A stretch of DNA of 12,480 nucleotides from Caldisericota bacterium (lineage in GTDB: Bacteria; Caldisericota; Caldisericia; Cryosericales; Cryosericaceae): NCBI GenBank assembly GCA_026390285.1, contig JAPLGH010000010.1, positions 1-12,480 on the forward strand, in the 5' to 3' direction. The notes under the pieces were generated by a model. The model was not told where the DNA came from and did no database searches. It worked only from the letters and a program-made list of their open reading frames with translations. Each line of letters starts with the position of its first letter. Position 1 is the first letter of the stretch. A program made the translations under genes and the position numbers. Positions 1 through 7,563 of this stretch are shown piece after piece.

Positions 1-236
1 AAGCGCGAGCTTGCGCCCGCTTTCTTTGCAGAGCCATCGCCCTGCAACATTATCGCGTATTATCTCATCTTTCGATGAGCTATCCACGTCTAGGGGGTAC
101 GTTACCTGTCCATTACTCACCCGTTTGCCGCTGAGCCAGCCCCTCGGGTTGCCCTTTGGGTCTGACTCCGCTCGACTTGCATGTGTAAAGCACGCCGCCA
201 GCGTTCATTCTGAGCCAGGATCGAACTCTTCGAAAA
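1..236 (-). rRNA. rrs: 16S ribosomal RNA, 5' end (partial)
   Basis: Read on the minus strand, 229-210 is the universal 27F site (AGAGTTCGATCCTGGCTCAG), followed by the helix-3 region GAACGCTGGCGGCGTG and ACATGCAAGTCGAGCGG, then CAAACGGGTGAGTAA near E. coli position 105. Mapping the A of the 27F site to E. coli position 8 puts the mature 5' end near 236. About 236 nt of the small-subunit rRNA are present and the gene runs off the left edge. The base C in GTTCGAT (usually GTTTGAT) is a minor variant. Identification as bacterial 16S is certain, but the lineage was not determined from this short stretch. Confidence 0.98.
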
Positions 237-437
237 TCTGTGATTATTGTTTGTCTTCCCGAAGGAAGAACAAGTACAAAGGAATGACAGGGATTGTCTT
301 GTACTTCAAAGACTTTCCTTGTCGGGTAAAAAACACACCTATTGTGTCTTTCAACCCGTTCTCTTCACTGTCTAGTTTTCAAGGTACCAACTGCGCGTGC
401 TGACCTGTCGACGAACACCCTGGGGGTGGGGCGACGG
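237..437 (-). promoter_or_regulatory. rrn leader (5' transcribed spacer of 16S)
   Basis: This stretch lies between the predicted P2 start (about 437) and the 16S 5' end. In the transcript a 6-bp stem (269-264 with 259-254) is capped by a C(UUCG)G tetraloop and ends 18 nt before the mature 16S. Upstream of it, an 8-bp inverted repeat (272-279 with 299-306) encloses 19 nt. Such hairpins, together with the boxA, are typical of rRNA leaders, where they serve antitermination, folding and RNase III processing. The matching 3' strand of the main processing stem would lie beyond 16S, outside the window. Confidence 0.7.
371..384 (-). promoter_or_regulatory. boxA-like rRNA antitermination element
   Basis: The minus strand reads CCTTGAAAACTAGA. 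This resembles the CTTTGAAAACT boxA element found in rRNA leaders of Bacillus and relatives, which is bound by NusB-S10. Its position about 50-65 nt after the P2 start and 135 nt before 16S fits. The assignment rests on motif and position only. Confidence 0.55.
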
Positions 438-443
438 ACTTAA

Positions 444-471
444 ATAGTAGACAGAAAGCAAAAAAAGTCAA
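444..471 (-). promoter_or_regulatory. rrn promoter P2 (proximal)
   Basis: On the minus strand a -35 TTGACT (471-466) is followed after 16 bp by a -10 TACTAT (449-444). Transcription should start near 437, followed by a GC-rich stretch (GTCCGTCGCCCC). It points straight at 16S, 93 bp downstream of a second promoter of the same spacing, which is the usual tandem rrn arrangement. Confidence 0.75.
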
Positions 472-536
472 GACCCTGCGCTTCTCTCGTCGCGCATGGC
501 CTTCACTCTTCTATGCTCTGCGTTTCGAACAACTGA

Positions 537-564
537 ATAATACTCAGAACCGCTACGCTGTCAA
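537..564 (-). promoter_or_regulatory. rrn promoter P1 (distal)
   Basis: On the minus strand a consensus -35 TTGACA (564-559) and a -10 TATTAT (542-537, 5/6 to TATAAT) are separated by 16 bp. The direction is towards the 16S gene. It has the same 16-bp spacing as the proximal promoter and a better match to consensus. Confidence 0.75.
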
Positions 565-926
565 GAGAACAAGCCTCGCTGCCAACTCACTCCGTCCAGA
601 CGCGTCCGATGACCAGTGCAAGGATCGGCTTCAACTGCGTGAACTCTTCTCCGCTCACAGACTCCCCTTGCATCAGACGGTTTCATGTTGAATCCAAGCC
701 GAAGGGCGTGTCCGACAAGTACAGTGGGCAGCAGGCAACAAGCTGAGGCACAGGCCGGATCCCAAGGCAACGTGCGCTACATCAAGGGGCACTGGGGACT
801 TCGGTCAGTCCAAGATGTGTAGGGACGTCCCCGACAATTCATGCGCAGTCACACCAAGGCAGGGACTGTGCCGGCTGCTTCTTCGCCACAGAGACTTCGG
901 GGATCAATGCCGAACGAACAGGCTAT
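565..926. other. Intergenic stretch between divergent rrn and secreted-protein gene
   Basis: Only short open frames without recognisable protein character cross this stretch. A weak inverted repeat (ACATC near 780 with GATGT near 815) encloses about 30 nt. No riboswitch class was recognised, and no tRNA or mobile element is apparent. Confidence 0.5.
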
Positions 927-955
927 TTGGTATACGTCTCTCGAGTGACTACAAT
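927..955 (+). promoter_or_regulatory. Candidate promoter for the Asp-box secreted protein
   Basis: A -35 TTGGTA (927-932, 4/6) and a -10 TACAAT (950-955, 5/6) are separated by 17 bp. A start near 962 would give a 5' UTR of about 40 nt before the ATG at 1003. It is the best sigma-70-type match upstream of this gene. The evidence is motif and position only. Confidence 0.45.
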
Positions 956-986
956 GGTCACAGTTCTCGAAGCAACAACAGAACCT

Positions 987-994
987 TAAGGAGG
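987..994 (+). promoter_or_regulatory. Ribosome binding site fixing the start at 1003
   Basis: TAAGGAGG lies 8 nt upstream of the ATG at 1003. An in-frame TTG at 997 would leave only 2 nt of spacing, so the ATG is preferred. Confidence 0.85.
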
Positions 995-1002
995 CCTTGG
1001 CG

Positions 1003-2862
1003 ATGAAACGATCCGTTCGTCTTGTCTTGACGCTGGTGCTGTGTCCTGTTCTGAGTCTGTCGGGTCCATGCGTTGGTGTACTCACCGCACGAGCAACAGA
1101 AATGGGGACATGGACACGACTGGCGCTGCATGAGCCCAATGTTAACTCTCTTGCCATCAGCCCATTCACCCCGACCACCTTGTTTGCCGGCACCGTCGGC
1201 AGCGGGGTGTATCGTTCCACCGATAGCGGCACCACCTGGGCGGCGGCAAACACTGGCCTCACCACCCCGTGGATCGTGTCCATTGCCATCAACCCTGCCA
1301 TGCCCAGCACGGTGTACGCCGGTACCTATGGGGGCGGCGTCTTCCGTACTGCCGACGCCGGCACCACCTGGACGGCTGCGAGCATGCATCTCTCTGACCC
1401 CCGGGTCATATCCATTGCAATCAATCCACTCACCCCCACCACCCTTTATGCAGGCACTGTCGGCGGTGGCGTGTTTCGCTCGATCGACAGCGGCACCACC
1501 TGGACGGCGGCAAACACTAGCCTGACGACCTTGGACATGCGATGTCTTGCGATTGACCCCACTTCGCCCGCGACCCTTTATGCCGGCACTGATGGCGGGG
1601 GCATCTTCCGCACCGCAAACAGTGGCAGCACCTGGGTGGCGGTGAACATGGGCCTAACCAATCAGACGGTCTACGCAATTGCCATCAACCCCACCACCAC
1701 CTCTGTCTTGTATGCCGGCACCGACGATGGCGTGTTCCGGTCTACCGATGGTGGCGGTCACTGGGCTGCGATGAACGCGGGACTCACTGATCAGTCGGCC
1801 GTGTCCATTGCCATCAATGCCCGCATCCCCACTACCCTGTACGCAGGCATATACGGTGGCGGCGTATTCTCTTCCACCGACAGCGGTACCACGTGGAGTG
1901 CAATGAACGCTGGTCTCACCGACAAGAATGTCCAATGCGTTGCCGTCGACTCACGTGCTCGCACCACCGCATATGTCAGTACTGATACCGGTGTTTTCCG
2001 GTATGATGCCTCATCTTCATGCACGCTGACGTCTTCCGTTTCACCCGCCGCTGGCGGCTCGATCGACAGGTCTCCCGATTCCTCGTCATATGCTCGCGGC
2101 GCCGTCATTCACCTCGCGGCAACCCCCTCCGTTGGCTACACCTTCAGCGGCTGGTCCGGTGACCTCACAGGTACCACCAACCCGGCGACGATCACCATGG
2201 ATGCCGACAAGATCGTCACCGCAACCTTCACCAGACTTCCCTCCTACACGCTGACGCCCTCTACGGGGACCGGTGGCAGCGTCACGCCAAACATGCCGCA
2301 GACCATCATTCAAGGTGGGAGCAAAGCATTCACCATCGTTCCGAGTGTCGGCTACCGCGTCGCCGACGTTTCGGTCGACGGTGTATCGCAAGGAGTCATT
2401 GCCTCATACACGTTCACCAATGTCACCTCCAACCATACCATCAGCGCACGATTCGAGGAAGAGAACAAACAGACCGTCATCGTCCTTCAGATCGGAAACT
2501 CCATGTTCAGCGTCAACGGTCACTCGATGGGGCTTGATTCGCCTCCCGTCATCAGGAATGGAAGGACGCTTGTCCCGATACGTGCAATCATCGAATCACT
2601 CGGAGGAACGGTTGGCTGGGATGGAACAGCCAGAAAAGCAACGGTGGCCCTCGGCAGCGCCTCTATCGACCTCTGGATTGGCAAGAGTGCTGCCAGAGTG
2701 AATGGTGTCACAACCCCTGTCGATTCTGCAAACGTCAAAGTCGTCCCCGAGATCATCAATGGCAGGACCATGCTGCCTCTGAGATTCGTCTCTGAGAATG
2801 TTGGCTGTTCAGTCGACTGGGTTGATGCAACCAAGACAATAACGATAACGTACCAGCCATAG
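1003..2862 (+). CDS. Secreted Asp-box beta-propeller protein with InlB-type repeats and stalk domain
   Basis: The product is 619 aa. Residues 1 to about 30 are a signal peptide (MKRSVRLVLTLVL, then a hydrophobic core and an A-x-A-like end), so it is exported. Residues 47-335 hold seven units of 43-44 aa. Each of the first six ends in an Asp-box (S/T-x-D/N-x-G-x-T/H-W, starting at residues 72, 116, 160, 204, 247 and 291); the seventh (YDASSS, from about 334) has lost it. This is the pattern of sialidase/Vps10-like beta-propellers. Residues about 338-412 and 413-486 are two InlB B-repeat-like domains (GGS..., GYTFSGW, then TATFT or SARFE ends). Residues about 490-619 match the copper-amine-oxidase N-terminal 'stalk' fold, with two NGRT(L/M)(V/L)P(I/L)R motifs and a TITY end. 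No catalytic residues are evident. A cell-surface binding or adhesive role is inferred. It stands alone, divergent from rrn and convergent with the pilus genes. Confidence 0.9.
   Translation: MKRSVRLVLTLVLCPVLSLSGPCVGVLTARATEMGTWTRLALHEPNVNSLAISPFTPTTLFAGTVGSGVYRSTDSGTTWAAANTGLTTPWIVSIAINPAMPSTVYAGTYGGGVFRTADAGTTWTAASMHLSDPRVISIAINPLTPTTLYAGTVGGGVFRSIDSGTTWTAANTSLTTLDMRCLAIDPTSPATLYAGTDGGGIFRTANSGSTWVAVNMGLTNQTVYAIAINPTTTSVLYAGTDDGVFRSTDGGGHWAAMNAGLTDQSAVSIAINARIPTTLYAGIYGGGVFSSTDSGTTWSAMNAGLTDKNVQCVAVDSRARTTAYVSTDTGVFRYDASSSCTLTSSVSPAAGGSIDRSPDSSSYARGAVIHLAATPSVGYTFSGWSGDLTGTTNPATITMDADKIVTATFTRLPSYTLTPSTGTGGSVTPNMPQTIIQGGSKAFTIVPSVGYRVADVSVDGVSQGVIASYTFTNVTSNHTISARFEEENKQTVIVLQIGNSMFSVNGHSMGLDSPPVIRNGRTLVPIRAIIESLGGTVGWDGTARKATVALGSASIDLWIGKSAARVNGVTTPVDSANVKVVPEIINGRTMLPLRFVSENVGCSVDWVDATKTITITYQP
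1141..2007 (+). repeat. Seven tandem ~132-bp units coding the propeller blades
   Basis: The coding sequence repeats with a period of 132 bp (129 bp in two units). The best conserved block codes the Asp-box (GGCACCACCTGG or close variants) and the preceding TATGCCGG(C/T)AC that codes YAG(T). Units 1-6 are close to each other and the seventh is degenerate. The DNA similarity suggests expansion by duplication within the gene. Confidence 0.8.
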
Positions 2863-3047
2863 AAACGGCTGCGCAGGAAGAGGTGAAAACAGCTTCTCTT
2901 GTAGCGGCTGTACGGTGGAGCCAAGCTCCTGTGGAGCTGGTAGGATGCCTCAGGGGCAGGGGGGTAGGGGGCTTTGTTATGGGCTCCAATGGTTCAGGGT
3001 TATCATGCCGGTCTTCTTTGTGAGAGCTCAGGGACTGTAATAGAAGA
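2863..3047. other. 3' intergenic region with G-rich run
   Basis: No gene is seen. A 6-bp inverted repeat (AGCTCC at 2924-2929 with GGAGCT at 2933-2938) follows the secreted-protein gene but has no T-run, so it is a poor terminator. Positions 2953-2983 carry G runs of 4, 6, 5 and 3 on the plus strand, which could form a G-quadruplex if the 9-nt third loop is tolerated. Confidence 0.4.
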
Positions 3048-3069
3048 AGCCCGGCCATCAGGCCGGGCT
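3048..3069 (-). terminator. Intrinsic terminator of the minor-pseudopilin operon
   Basis: A perfect 9-bp GC-rich stem (3048-3056 with 3061-3069) has a 4-nt loop. On the minus strand it is followed by a T-rich stretch (TCTTCTATT). It lies about 90 nt past the stop of the last pseudopilin gene. No T-run follows on the plus strand, so it serves mainly the minus-strand operon, though the stem could also halt the convergent transcript. Confidence 0.7.
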
Positions 3070-3160
3070 AAGTGATACCAAGACACATACGGCATCATCA
3101 GGTGCCGAGGGCTTCGGTCAGGTCAGGTCTCGACAAGGCTGAGCCTCGCCCGTCCCGCCT

Positions 3161-3754
3161 CTACGATCCTGAGGGGTTTGCGCTCACGCGGACGCGGCCG
3201 ACACCGTCCACGAAGACATACCAATTGCGCGTGCCCGTCTGGTCCACCAGCGTGATCATACCAGACTCTGAGGGGCTCCCCCGGAAGTTGCCGCCACTGC
3301 CAGAGTAGAAGGTCAGTTGATGGTACTCCCAGGTACCGAAAGACTGAACAGCAGCAAAGGGTTTCGGCAAGGCCAGCTTGACAGCATAGGGGAAACTGCG
3401 CCGAACAAAACGACTGGGGTCTGGCCAAGTCACGCCGTCAGCCGGTGGATTGTAGTGAAGGGCTGTACTTGGCAGGCCCGTAGCACTGTCGAGTTTCGGC
3501 AGGAGCTCGAAGCAGTAGAACGTGCGCTGGCCAGCGGGATCCGTACACAGATACATCGTCAGGTTGGCCTGATACAGGATCGCGTTCTCCCGCATCATCT
3601 TCAGGTCACCAGCAAGCTGATAGGCTGCTGCCTGCATCCGGCTGGTCGTCACGGCGCGTCCAAAGGAAGGGACGCCCGCCCCAGTCAAGATAATGATAAT
3701 GGCTATGACGACAGCGAGCTCAATTAGCGTGAAGCCGGACCGAATCCTCACCAC
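3161..3754 (-). CDS. GspH-like type IV minor pseudopilin
   Basis: The product is 197 aa. A short leader (MVRIRSG) precedes the prepilin peptidase site G|FTLIELAVV, with Glu at +5, followed by a hydrophobic helix of about 20 residues. Cleavage and N-methylation by PilD in the inner membrane are expected. The next segment (DLKMMRENAILYQANLTMYL) resembles the GspH/FimT helix, where the chain leaves the stem and strands begin. The rest is a beta-rich globular domain. GTG at 3754 is chosen, 7 bp after the DUF4900 gene's stop with AGGG just upstream. GTG at 3751 is equally possible and has a better spacing from the AGGG. The open frame extends further upstream, but that part overlaps the preceding gene and lacks pilin character. 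It is the last gene of the four-gene pseudopilin operon. Confidence 0.88.
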   Translation of the reverse strand: MVRIRSGFTLIELAVVIAIIIILTGAGVPSFGRAVTTSRMQAAAYQLAGDLKMMRENAILYQANLTMYLCTDPAGQRTFYCFELLPKLDSATGLPSTALHYNPPADGVTWPDPSRFVRRSFPYAVKLALPKPFAAVQSFGTWEYHQLTFYSGSGGNFRGSPSESGMITLVDQTGTRNWYVFVDGVGRVRVSANPSGS

Positions 3755-3761
3755 GGTTTCC

Positions 3762-5639
3762 CTATGGCTGGCGCACGGGAGTGGCAATCTGTTCCTTCCA
3801 TGAGACACGGTAGCGCGAGAGCGCGGTCTGGTCGGGACTGTACTTCGCATACATCGTCCCTGACGACCCGGCCGTGTAATACGTCGTTCCACTGACAACA
3901 TAGTAGTACTTCGCGAACGCTGGGTCATAGGCAGGGTCGCTCGTGCCCAACGCAATCGGAGTGACGCCATTTAGCTGAGTGAGGATGGCAGAGTCGCCCG
4001 GGGTCTTCAGCAAGACCCAGCTTACCTCTCCAGGTATCGCAGACGTCCCCGTCCCGGGGAACATCGGGGGAGCGCCATAGTCCTTGAGATTCCAGTCGAG
4101 ATTCGTGTGCTGAAGCTCGTATCCTCTTGTCGAAGAGCCACTGCCTGTCAGCGGGGTCTTCGACGCATCGTTCAGTGCTTCTGAGCCATTCCAGAAGGCT
4201 TCATAGTGAGGAGTGGTGTTCTCATTGTGGGTTCCAACAGACGGGTCGATCTGACGACCACCCGTGACGGAGAATATGGCAGCATCAACCGTCAGGGTGT
4301 GGTGGGTATCATACGTCGACTTTGGTATGAACACCTGCTGGCCGGCGACCAGTCCGAGGGCGTCCGGAAGAGCGGGCATTGAATCCCCGGAATTCACTCG
4401 AGGAGGAATCGAGTACACAACGTCGTCCGCAATGTTGATCGTGCCCCTGCAACCTAGCGTGACCCTGCCGTGAACCGTCCCACCTACCCATGCGTTTCCT
4501 TCCACGTAGATGAGGCCGTCCGGCGGCATATTCATGAGCACACCATTGATGGTGACCTTGCCCACGCCCCCCGGATTGCTGAACACCACGGTTGCATCTC
4601 CATTCACGTAGTAAGCCGCAGAGCACTTATCCTGTATCCCGGTGTCGCCGACAACATCGCGGGTGAACGGCTTGGTTCCCCAGAGCGCAAGCGCACCATT
4701 GGCCCATACCGCTGCCGGATAGCCCGGAAATACGTACTTGCCGATCTGGCTGTTGCTCAGCTTCCACTTGAGCGGTCCGAACCGCCCAGTGTCTCCCGAC
4801 CCGTCCGTGACAGAGCCAAAAGCGTAGACTCTATCCAGAGCCCAACCGCCCATATTGATAGTCCCATTGGAACGAATGGGCCCGTTAATAACCTCATACT
4901 GGCCATATGAAGCGCTATTGTTGTAGATGCCGGCATATTCACAGAAACTCTTCTCTCCGTTCGGCCCCACGACGCGACGATACCAGTTGGGCTCGGCCGT
5001 GATCTCGCCGCGTCCGGCATCCGCCTGCACGGTTCGCCGCAGCTCCGGCTTGCTGATGTTGAAAGCGGTCACCCGCAATCCCCAGATATCATTCTTGTCC
5101 TCGCTGTAATCGTAGTCACAGTTGGTGTCCATCTGGTACCAGCGATTGTCGGTGGCGAACGAAGAGTCAAAGGATGGGAGAGTTACGACTGAACCATTCC
5201 CCAGCGGCGTGAGGGTTCCGGATGTCAGGATACCCTTGGTGAACACGCCGCCATCGACACGGTAGTATGTCGACATTGAAGTGTCAAGTACGTACGTCCG
5301 AACATTCGCTCGAATCGTGGCCAACGTATCAGTGCTGGGATTTCCTCCGTTGAGATTGGCGAGCAACGACCTGATGACAACATCCTCGGCCGTGTCGGAT
5401 CCTACAGCACTCTTCGTCAGCTCTCCCTGCGCGTTGACGTTCGCCAAGAGCTGATCAATGAACCCGTCCGCAAGCGCGAGTGAACGATCTGAGATAGCCT
5501 CGCCGCTCACGCTGCGCTGACGAGGGACAAGATATCCCAGCAGCCCCGTCACGGCAACGAATGCAAGCAAGCCAATCATCAGTACGATGAGCATGGCCAC
5601 ACCCGGCCGGTGCTTCATTACTCTTCGCGTGGTATTCAT
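3762..5639 (-). CDS. PilX-like pseudopilin-associated protein with DUF4900-type domain
   Basis: The product is 625 aa. Residues 13-38 form a single N-terminal membrane helix after a basic start (MNTTRRVMKHRPG). The shape is that of PilX (short basic tail, helix, then a polar heptad-like stretch with A/L at 50-68), and the canonical G|FTLIE site is absent. The large exported part contains GPIRSNGTINMGG (253-265), a stretch at 375-409 rich in YVEG, GG and HGRVT motifs like a stacked beta-helix, and LGLVAGQQVFIPK (428-440). These match what I know of DUF4900 proteins in pilus operons of Deinococcus-Thermus and other lineages. A strong AGGAGGAG site lies just before the ATG. The gap to the upstream gene is 24 nt and to the downstream gene 7 nt, so it is co-transcribed. 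A tip or minor-pilin role is inferred from context, and DUF4900 assignment is by eye. Confidence 0.85.
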   Translation of the reverse strand: MNTTRRVMKHRPGVAMLIVLMIGLLAFVAVTGLLGYLVPRQRSVSGEAISDRSLALADGFIDQLLANVNAQGELTKSAVGSDTAEDVVIRSLLANLNGGNPSTDTLATIRANVRTYVLDTSMSTYYRVDGGVFTKGILTSGTLTPLGNGSVVTLPSFDSSFATDNRWYQMDTNCDYDYSEDKNDIWGLRVTAFNISKPELRRTVQADAGRGEITAEPNWYRRVVGPNGEKSFCEYAGIYNNSASYGQYEVINGPIRSNGTINMGGWALDRVYAFGSVTDGSGDTGRFGPLKWKLSNSQIGKYVFPGYPAAVWANGALALWGTKPFTRDVVGDTGIQDKCSAAYYVNGDATVVFSNPGGVGKVTINGVLMNMPPDGLIYVEGNAWVGGTVHGRVTLGCRGTINIADDVVYSIPPRVNSGDSMPALPDALGLVAGQQVFIPKSTYDTHHTLTVDAAIFSVTGGRQIDPSVGTHNENTTPHYEAFWNGSEALNDASKTPLTGSGSSTRGYELQHTNLDWNLKDYGAPPMFPGTGTSAIPGEVSWVLLKTPGDSAILTQLNGVTPIALGTSDPAYDPAFAKYYYVVSGTTYYTAGSSGTMYAKYSPDQTALSRYRVSWKEQIATPVRQP

Positions 5640-5663
5640 GATCTCCTCCTGGCGCCTACGCGC

Positions 5664-6446
5664 CTACTGCCGTACCGTCACCTGTGCCAGCATCCGGATC
5701 GGGCTGACACCCCCGCCAGATGCGCTGGCCACACTTGCTTCGATGACCAGTTGGATCGCTCCGCGCGAACCAGCCGGGCGGATCACCGTAAAATCAGTCA
5801 CGACCTGCCCAGTGACAGGCTCAGGTGTCACACTGGACCAGGACGTCCCATTATAGTAATCATTGGCATACGTGACCTGGAGCGGCTGATACCCCGCAAG
5901 CGGCCAGTACCTCCGTGCGAGCGCACCCATGGCTGGGATGCTCAAGCCATACCGGATACGGTGCTTGACGAGCGGCAGACTCGGGGTGGCTGGCGTCAGA
6001 TCCAATGGATCGACGTCATAGACGTAGAACTCCAGTAGTCGCCGGGAGGCGTCAAATATGTACTCCTGTGCACCGACAAGCGGCGGAACCGGCGACAGGG
6101 TTGCGAGAAGATCGTTCAGGTGACGGATGACGGCAACGGTAGGCGTGGCCGGAAACGCTACGGCTGGGGCCGGAACGGTAACCCCATAGCAGGTGGCGCC
6201 GCCCACACCATCGTTCTGCGTCGTCGTTTCCCTGAGCTCCTTTGTCGCCTGGTCGATCACGGCGCTCAAGTCCGCCTGGACCTCAGAGCGGCTCTGTGCA
6301 CGCCTTGCCATGCCCAGCGCATAAGTCACTGTCGTGAGGGCAACATAGATGACGATGACCATAATGGCCATGGCCACGACCAGCTCGATGAGCGTGAAGC
6401 CCTCGCGCCTGGCCCTAGTAGGTCGCAATCGTGGTGGAAACAACAT
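5664..6446 (-). CDS. PilW/GspJ-like type IV minor pseudopilin
   Basis: The product is 260 aa. The leader is 16 residues (MLFPPRLRPTRARREG), followed by G|FTLIELVVAMAIMVIV with Glu at +5. After the membrane helix a polar helix follows (RRAQSRSEVQADLSAVIDQ), then a beta-rich part with a proline-rich middle, as in GspJ/PilW proteins. The ATG at 6446 is preferred because AAGGAG lies 7 nt upstream; an ATG at 6464 in the same frame has no such site. This start lies 32 nt inside the end of the PilV-like gene, so translational coupling is likely. The identification as a pseudopilin is firm; the PilW/GspJ subtype is inferred from length, helix pattern and gene order. Confidence 0.88.
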   Translation of the reverse strand: MLFPPRLRPTRARREGFTLIELVVAMAIMVIVIYVALTTVTYALGMARRAQSRSEVQADLSAVIDQATKELRETTTQNDGVGGATCYGVTVPAPAVAFPATPTVAVIRHLNDLLATLSPVPPLVGAQEYIFDASRRLLEFYVYDVDPLDLTPATPSLPLVKHRIRYGLSIPAMGALARRYWPLAGYQPLQVTYANDYYNGTSWSSVTPEPVTGQVVTDFTVIRPAGSRGAIQLVIEASVASASGGGVSPIRMLAQVTVRQ

Positions 6447-7380
6447 ACCTGCGCTCCTTGGCACCGACCATCCAGAGAACGGTCACACGAACGTCATACG
6501 TCTGGACGTGATTGTATGTGGCAGAACTCGAAAGAGCCCGAATCTGGGTCAGCACGCGGTAGCCGCGATATGACGTACACGCGTCTTTGCGCCCAGAAGT
6601 CGTGGTACAATGAGGATCGACAAAGGTTCCTGCGAGGAAAGACGAACCCCACACGGTCGGTTGCCACTTGCTGCTCACCAGCATATGATAGTCGCCCCAT
6701 GCCGTGAACGCGCGAATGGGGGCAGCGGCAGGAGGGGACGCGGAGACACTGTCGAGCGGAAATCGTAGGACATAAGGGTCTGATGTCACCGCATCCACAT
6801 ACCGACGCTCGGATCCAACGCCCGCAACCTTGACGCTGGCGTTTGGCTCCAGAGGATCATCGGTGCTAGATGAAAGGATAGTTGCAGCATCCCAAAGCGA
6901 CACATAACTCTGCAGCGAGGAATAGGCGTATGTGGTCGTCGCTGCCGAGGTTCCCTCAGCGACTCCAGGCAGCAGAGGAACGTGGTTGATGTTTAGAGGC
7001 TCACCAGCCAGGTCCATGATCCCCGGGAAGCCGCCGGTGGTTATGCCCCCGGCGGTTACGCCGCTCCCGGGGTACCATACCGGGCTCAATCCATGCATGT
7101 CCTGACGCGTCACGTTGCGCGACCGGAGGTACTCAATTGCGTAGTCAGCGATGTTCTTTCCCGTGTTCAACCCCTCAGCAGTCGCACTGGTCGAGTAGGC
7201 AAATGACACGGCGGAGAAGGTTCCGATCACTATGATCATGAGTATGGCCATCGCAACGATGACCTCAACAAGTGTGAAGCCGGAGCGCCGACACCTGGTG
7301 CAAGAAGATGGGATTAGGGCGTAACGCGAGACAACTGCTCTTGATCCAACGTATGAGTGATGTCCTGTTGTCTGCCTCAT
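6415..7380 (-). CDS. PilV/GspI-like type IV minor pseudopilin
   Basis: The product is 321 aa. The class III signal G|FTLVEVIVAMAILMIIVI (Glu at +5) lies after an unusually long 34-residue leader containing two cysteines. The FTLVEV variant and the sequence after the helix are typical of PilV/GspI. The remaining 240 or so residues are beta-rich and end in RYVVSTTIATY. The ATG at 7380 is preceded by GGAG at 6 nt. An ATG four codons upstream (7392) is possible; the longer open frame beyond that overlaps the predicted promoter. It is the first gene of a four-gene operon and its 3' end overlaps the next gene by 32 nt. Confidence 0.87.
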   Translation of the reverse strand: MRQTTGHHSYVGSRAVVSRYALIPSSCTRCRRSGFTLVEVIVAMAILMIIVIGTFSAVSFAYSTSATAEGLNTGKNIADYAIEYLRSRNVTRQDMHGLSPVWYPGSGVTAGGITTGGFPGIMDLAGEPLNINHVPLLPGVAEGTSAATTTYAYSSLQSYVSLWDAATILSSSTDDPLEPNASVKVAGVGSERRYVDAVTSDPYVLRFPLDSVSASPPAAAPIRAFTAWGDYHMLVSSKWQPTVWGSSFLAGTFVDPHCTTTSGRKDACTSYRGYRVLTQIRALSSSATYNHVQTYDVRVTVLWMVGAKERRYVVSTTIATY

Positions 7381-7408
7381 GGTCTGCTCCATCTGCTTAC
7401 CTGCTCTA

Positions 7409-7436
7409 ACTATACGACACGCTCCAACATTTGCAA
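7409..7436 (-). promoter_or_regulatory. Promoter of the minor-pseudopilin operon
   Basis: On the minus strand a -35 TTGCAA (7436-7431, 4/6) is followed after 16 bp by a -10 TATAGT (7414-7409, 5/6). A start near 7401 gives a short leader of about 20 nt before the ATG at 7380. This suggests the minor pseudopilins can be transcribed separately from pilA. Confidence 0.55.
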
Positions 7437-7524
7437 GTCCACATTGCGAAGCAACTCGCGGGCCCACCGCCGTGCCCTGGAGCCCTGGGAAACTGACTGG
7501 CTTCCCACGACCTCAGAACCCTTC

Positions 7525-7560
7525 CTGTTCGCCGGAGCCCCGAAGGGCTCCGGCGAACAG
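7525..7560. other. Perfect 16-bp GC-rich hairpin with UUCG loop, 3' of pilA
   Basis: Positions 7525-7540 pair perfectly with 7545-7560. Read on the minus strand the loop is TTCG closed by C-G, the most stable tetraloop. Neither side has a T-run, so it is not a classical intrinsic terminator. It could shield the 3' end of the pilA mRNA, act as a factor-assisted terminator, or be a repetitive extragenic palindrome. A second, weaker stem (7486-7491 with 7502-7507) lies next to it. Confidence 0.6.
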
Positions 7561-7563
7561 CAT

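Noticed and set aside
11..403. 130-codon plus-strand frame across the rRNA gene
   Set aside because: It is antisense to 16S rRNA and its leader.
815..1006. 63-codon plus-strand frame upstream of the secreted protein
   Set aside because: It has no recognised motif, overlaps the RBS and start of the better supported gene, and contains the predicted promoter.
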